Part shown: positions 5,997-6,829 of the stretch, piece after piece | Position numbering within the stretch: position 1 is the stretch's first letter | How the letters are laid out: each line of letters opens with the position of its first letter | Assembly: GCA_026225435.1 (NCBI GenBank) | Contig: JAMFST010001502.1 | Span: 1 to 6,829, forward strand | Direction: 5' to 3' | Origin: Labilithrix luteola | GTDB lineage: Bacteria; Myxococcota_A; Polyangia; Polyangiales; Polyangiaceae | Length of the DNA: 6,829 nt | Translations under genes and position numbers: made by a program | The notes under the pieces: model-generated | The model's database searches: none | The model's input: the letters and a program-made list of their open reading frames with translations, nothing else | What the model was told of the DNA's origin: nothing

Positions 5997-6829
5997 GCAC
6001 CGCGATCCACGACTTCGATGTCCTCGTCGTCGGTGCCGGGCTGTCCGGAATCGGCGCCGGCTACCGCTTGCAGACCGAGTGCCCCGGGAAGACCTACGCC
6101 ATCCTCGAGGCGCGCGACGCCATCGGCGGCACCTGGGATCTCTTCCGCTACCCGGGCGTGCGCTCCGACTCGGACATGTTCACCCTCGGCTACCCCTTCC
6201 ACCCGTGGAAGCAGGCCGAGTCGATCGCCGACGGTGGTTCCATTCGCGAGTACATCCGCGACACCGCCAGCACCTTCGGCATCGACCGGCACATCCGCTT
6301 TGGCCACAAGATCGTCGGCGCCACCTGGTCGACCAGCGAGGCGCGCTGGACCGTGGAGGCCGACGTCCGCACCGGCGAGATCACCACCCGCCAGGTGTAC
6401 CGTTGTAAGTTCCTTTATTTGTGCAGCGGCTACTACCGGTACGACGCTGCCCACACCCCCAAGTTCGCCGGTACCGAGCGCTTCGCCGGGCGCATCGTCC
6501 ACCCGCAGTGGTGGCCCGAGGACCTCGACTACAAGGACAAGCGCATCGTCGTGATCGGCAGCGGAGCCACCGCCGTCACGCTCGTCCCCGCGCTGGCCAA
6601 GGACGCCGCGCACGTCACCATGCTCCAGCGCTCGCCGAGCTACATCGCCTCGCTCCCGGCGAAGGACCCGATCGCCGACCGGCTGCGCAAGGTGCTCCCG
6701 GCGAAGACCGCCCACCGCGCGGTGCGCACCAAGAACGTGCTCGTCGGCCTGGCGCTCTACCAGTTCTGCCGGCGCTTCCCCAAGCAGGCGAGCAAGCTGC
6801 TGCGCGGCGAGGTGGCCAAGCGCCTGCCC
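5993..6829 (+). CDS. EthA/MymA-like flavin-containing (Baeyer-Villiger type) monooxygenase, 3'-partial
   Basis: The first 279 codons of an FAD- and NADPH-dependent monooxygenase; the family is about 490 aa, so roughly the last 40% lies beyond the right edge. The FAD Rossmann motif is GAGLSG (14-19), with E39 at the ribose-binding position. GGTW (45-48) and RYPGVRSDSDM (52-62) follow, and the latter is typical of EthA-type enzymes. The fingerprint FAGRIVHPQWWP (164-175) fits FxGxxxHxxxW(P/D). The NADPH Rossmann motif GSGATA (189-194) follows, then VTLVPALAK and MLQRSPSYI, both close to what I recall of Mycobacterium EthA. Such enzymes insert oxygen into ketones to give esters, or oxidise sulfur or nitrogen. 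No frame disruption is seen. A run of AT-ending codons at 6404-6423 is unlike the rest of the gene. The start is GTG 5993, inside the hydrolase stop (GTGA). The substrate is not predictable from the sequence. Confidence 0.94.
   Translation, partial: MSTAIHDFDVLVVGAGLSGIGAGYRLQTECPGKTYAILEARDAIGGTWDLFRYPGVRSDSDMFTLGYPFHPWKQAESIADGGSIREYIRDTASTFGIDRHIRFGHKIVGATWSTSEARWTVEADVRTGEITTRQVYRCKFLYLCSGYYRYDAAHTPKFAGTERFAGRIVHPQWWPEDLDYKDKRIVVIGSGATAVTLVPALAKDAAHVTMLQRSPSYIASLPAKDPIADRLRKVLPAKTAHRAVRTKNVLVGLALYQFCRRFPKQASKLLRGEVAKRLP

Noticed and set aside
6402..6412. TTGTAAGT-like string resembling a splice donor or promoter element
   Set aside because: The reading frame runs through it and encodes a conserved family strand, and no matching partner element is present. 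It is treated as a codon-usage anomaly only.

Overview
The window comes from a very GC-rich bacterium, with G or C at most third codon positions. The gene set (a MarR-type regulator, a class II UvrA paralogue, a DUF3050 protein, an HSL-family esterase and an EthA-like flavin monooxygenase) would fit Myxococcota or a high-GC actinobacterium. The sequence alone does not settle this, although the style of the MarR and UvrA proteins leans toward Myxococcota. All six recognised genes lie on the + strand and fill almost the whole window. No tRNA, rRNA, CRISPR array, insertion sequence or long repeat was seen.

Left part (1-3324): a MarR-family winged-helix regulator, whose frame stays open to the left edge, is followed after a 43-bp gap by a UvrA-like double ABC ATPase. 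The ATPase keeps both Walker/signature sets and two Cys4 zinc sites. It lacks the stretch that carries the UvrB-binding domain in the housekeeping UvrA, so it is a class II UvrA (UvrA2 type). Such paralogues are linked in the literature to DNA-damage or DNA-binding-drug tolerance rather than standard UvrABC excision. The regulator may control it.

Middle part (3325-3970): a 71-bp intergenic region carries a perfect 15-nt AT-cored dyad and a good Shine-Dalgarno site. It leads into a small secreted protein (signal peptide plus a fold that looks PsbP/Mog1-like). A gene-free stretch of 80 bp follows.

Right part (3971-6829): three tightly packed genes form a likely operon. They encode a DUF3050 protein with a heme-oxygenase-like, metal-ligand-rich helix; an alpha/beta-hydrolase of the hormone-sensitive-lipase family with a complete Ser-Asp-His triad; and, overlapping it by 4 bp, the N-terminal 279 codons of an EthA/MymA-like flavin monooxygenase with the Baeyer-Villiger fingerprint. 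The last gene starts with GTG and runs off the right edge. The hydrolase-monooxygenase pair suggests ketone to ester to acid plus alcohol chemistry, or lipid modification as proposed for the mycobacterial mymA-lipR locus. The DUF3050 protein as a third partner is the least explained and most interesting element.
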